NCBI GenBank assembly: GCA_947259675.1
Contig: CAMYNE010000126.1
Span: forward strand, 1-6,435
Length of the DNA: 6,435 nt
From: an uncultured Pirellulaceae bacterium
Lineage (GTDB): Bacteria; Planctomycetota; Planctomycetia; Pirellulales; Pirellulaceae
Reading direction: 5' to 3'
Shown: positions 5,718-6,435 of the stretch, piece by piece
Numbering within the stretch: position 1 is the stretch's first letter
Layout: each line of letters begins with the position of its first letter
Program-made: the position numbers and the translations under genes
Notes under the pieces: model-generated
Told to the model about the DNA's origin: nothing
Database searches by the model: none
Seen by the model: the letters and a program-made list of their open reading frames with translations, nothing else

Positions 5718-6362
5718 TTAGAGGGCCGCGTTATTCCAGATTTTCCACCACGGCTTTTTCTCCACTTTGCTACTTTTCGCAGAGAAACCCCAAGGACGGC
5801 CATTGGTGCCGATGCAATCTTGCATTTTTGAATAAGCGAAATTGGCTCGCTGAATATTTGCATCAGTCATATTGGACTTCCGCAAATCGCATTGCGTGAA
5901 GTCGGCTTGCGTGAGGTCGGCACCAAAAAGATTGGCCTCGTAAAGGTTGGCACCTTTGAAGTCTGCTCGTAATTCCGCAAAAAAGAAATCGGCGTTAGAG
6001 AAATCAGATCCAGCCAGATCGCCTCCGTTGATCTTCGAATGGCGAAACAAAGCGCCATTGCCTTGGCAACGAATGAACTTGCTGACGTCAAAAATCGTGT
6101 CAGAGAAATCGGCCTTTTCCAGTTTGGCACCGGTAAAATCGGCTCGTTTGGCAACGGAATTCGTGATCTTGCATTCAACCAACGTCGCATCTCGAAAACT
6201 GGCTTCCGTGAGGTTGCTGCTGGTGAACGTCACGTTGGAAAGGTGCATGTTGGAAAAGTCAGCTCCAGAAAGGTCTTTACCCTTTATTACGCAGCCATTC
6301 AAAGACGAACCTTTAGCCTTGATCAAAACCTTACCAGTGGTCTTGTGCTTAATTTCGACCAT
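5718..6362 (-). CDS. Pentapeptide-repeat protein
   Basis: The 214-residue protein consists mostly of tandem five-residue units of the A(D/N)LXX type from about residue 28 to 180, for example LSGADFSN, RADFTGAKLEKADFSD, GANLYEANLFGADLTQADF and DANIQRANFAYSKM. Such repeats fold as a right-handed quadrilateral beta helix. Some relatives mimic DNA and protect gyrase, but most have no known function, and nothing here points to one. Residues 1-20 (VEIKHKTTGKVLIKA) form a short non-repeat cap. The tail is basic and tryptophan-rich (KKPWWKIW, 202-209). There is no signal peptide, so the protein is probably cytoplasmic. I chose ATG at 6362 because GGAGAG sits at the right distance upstream; a GTG at 6410 in the same frame would add 16 residues but has no ribosome site. 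The gene is separated from the next minus-strand gene by an intrinsic terminator and 350 bases, so it is its own unit. Confidence 0.92.
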   Translation of the reverse strand: MVEIKHKTTGKVLIKAKGSSLNGCVIKGKDLSGADFSNMHLSNVTFTSSNLTEASFRDATLVECKITNSVAKRADFTGAKLEKADFSDTIFDVSKFIRCQGNGALFRHSKINGGDLAGSDFSNADFFFAELRADFKGANLYEANLFGADLTQADFTQCDLRKSNMTDANIQRANFAYSKMQDCIGTNGRPWGFSAKSSKVEKKPWWKIWNNAAL

Positions 6363-6366
6363 CGAT

Positions 6367-6372
6367 CTCTCC
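6367..6372 (-). promoter_or_regulatory. Ribosome binding site deciding the pentapeptide gene start
   Basis: On the minus strand GGAGAG is read at 6372-6367. Six bases separate its GGAG core from the ATG at 6362. This is the best Shine-Dalgarno match in the window and it rules in favour of the shorter 214-residue protein over the GTG at 6410. Confidence 0.7.
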
Positions 6373-6435
6373 ACACGAGAATTTTTGTGAGAAATGATGC
6401 CTCTTCCCACTTTTAGAACGCTGCGGTCTTGCCCC

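Noticed and set aside
5606..5863. Minus-strand open frame across the end of the pentapeptide gene and its terminator
   Set aside because: It runs through the intrinsic terminator and overlaps the repeat gene out of frame, with no domain character.
5718..6362. Pentapeptide protein as a quinolone-resistance (Qnr) factor
   Set aside because: The repeats alone do not identify gyrase protection, and no Qnr-specific loops or resistance context are visible.
5947..6416. Two long plus-strand open frames opposite the pentapeptide gene
   Set aside because: The periodic pentapeptide coding sequence keeps antisense frames open; the repeat pattern is only meaningful on the minus strand.

Overview
The window looks like bacterial chromosome from a planctomycete, probably a relative of Pirellula or Rhodopirellula. 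This is an inference from gene content. The window combines an LL-diaminopimelate aminotransferase (DapL), a membrane-anchored protein with a prokaryotic RING-like finger, a large multi-domain CPBP-type membrane protease, frequent non-ATG starts and weak Shine-Dalgarno sites. Base composition is moderate and even. I see no insertion sequence, tRNA, rRNA, CRISPR array or phage gene.

Layout from left to right. At 1-777 (+) is the 3' part of a gene that enters from the left edge; it encodes a transmembrane anchor, an uncharacterised middle domain and a C-terminal C4HC3 zinc finger. It converges, with a 15-base gap, on a minus-strand run that reads right to left: a six-helix membrane protein resembling small multidrug export proteins (5367-4525), a family 5 uracil-DNA glycosylase (4454-3714), a CPBP intramembrane protease with a long N-terminal extension (3717-2092) and dapL (2034-793). 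The glycosylase stop and protease start overlap as GTGA. The other gaps are about 70 and 57 bases and show no clear terminator, so the four genes may form one transcript. At the right, a separate minus-strand gene (6362-5718) encodes a pentapeptide-repeat protein and is followed by a convincing intrinsic terminator.

The stretch between that terminator and the four-gene run (about 5368-5614) has no gene. It holds a long imperfect inverted repeat whose right arm lies just downstream of a consensus TTGACA on the minus strand, and a plus-strand hairpin followed by a short T-run. It is therefore a candidate regulatory region, or possibly a small RNA.

The genes in the run do not share one pathway: lysine and peptidoglycan precursor synthesis, DNA repair, membrane proteolysis and putative export. 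It reads as a housekeeping cluster rather than a dedicated system. The least ordinary item is the RING-like protein at the left edge, whose upstream partners, if any, lie outside the window.
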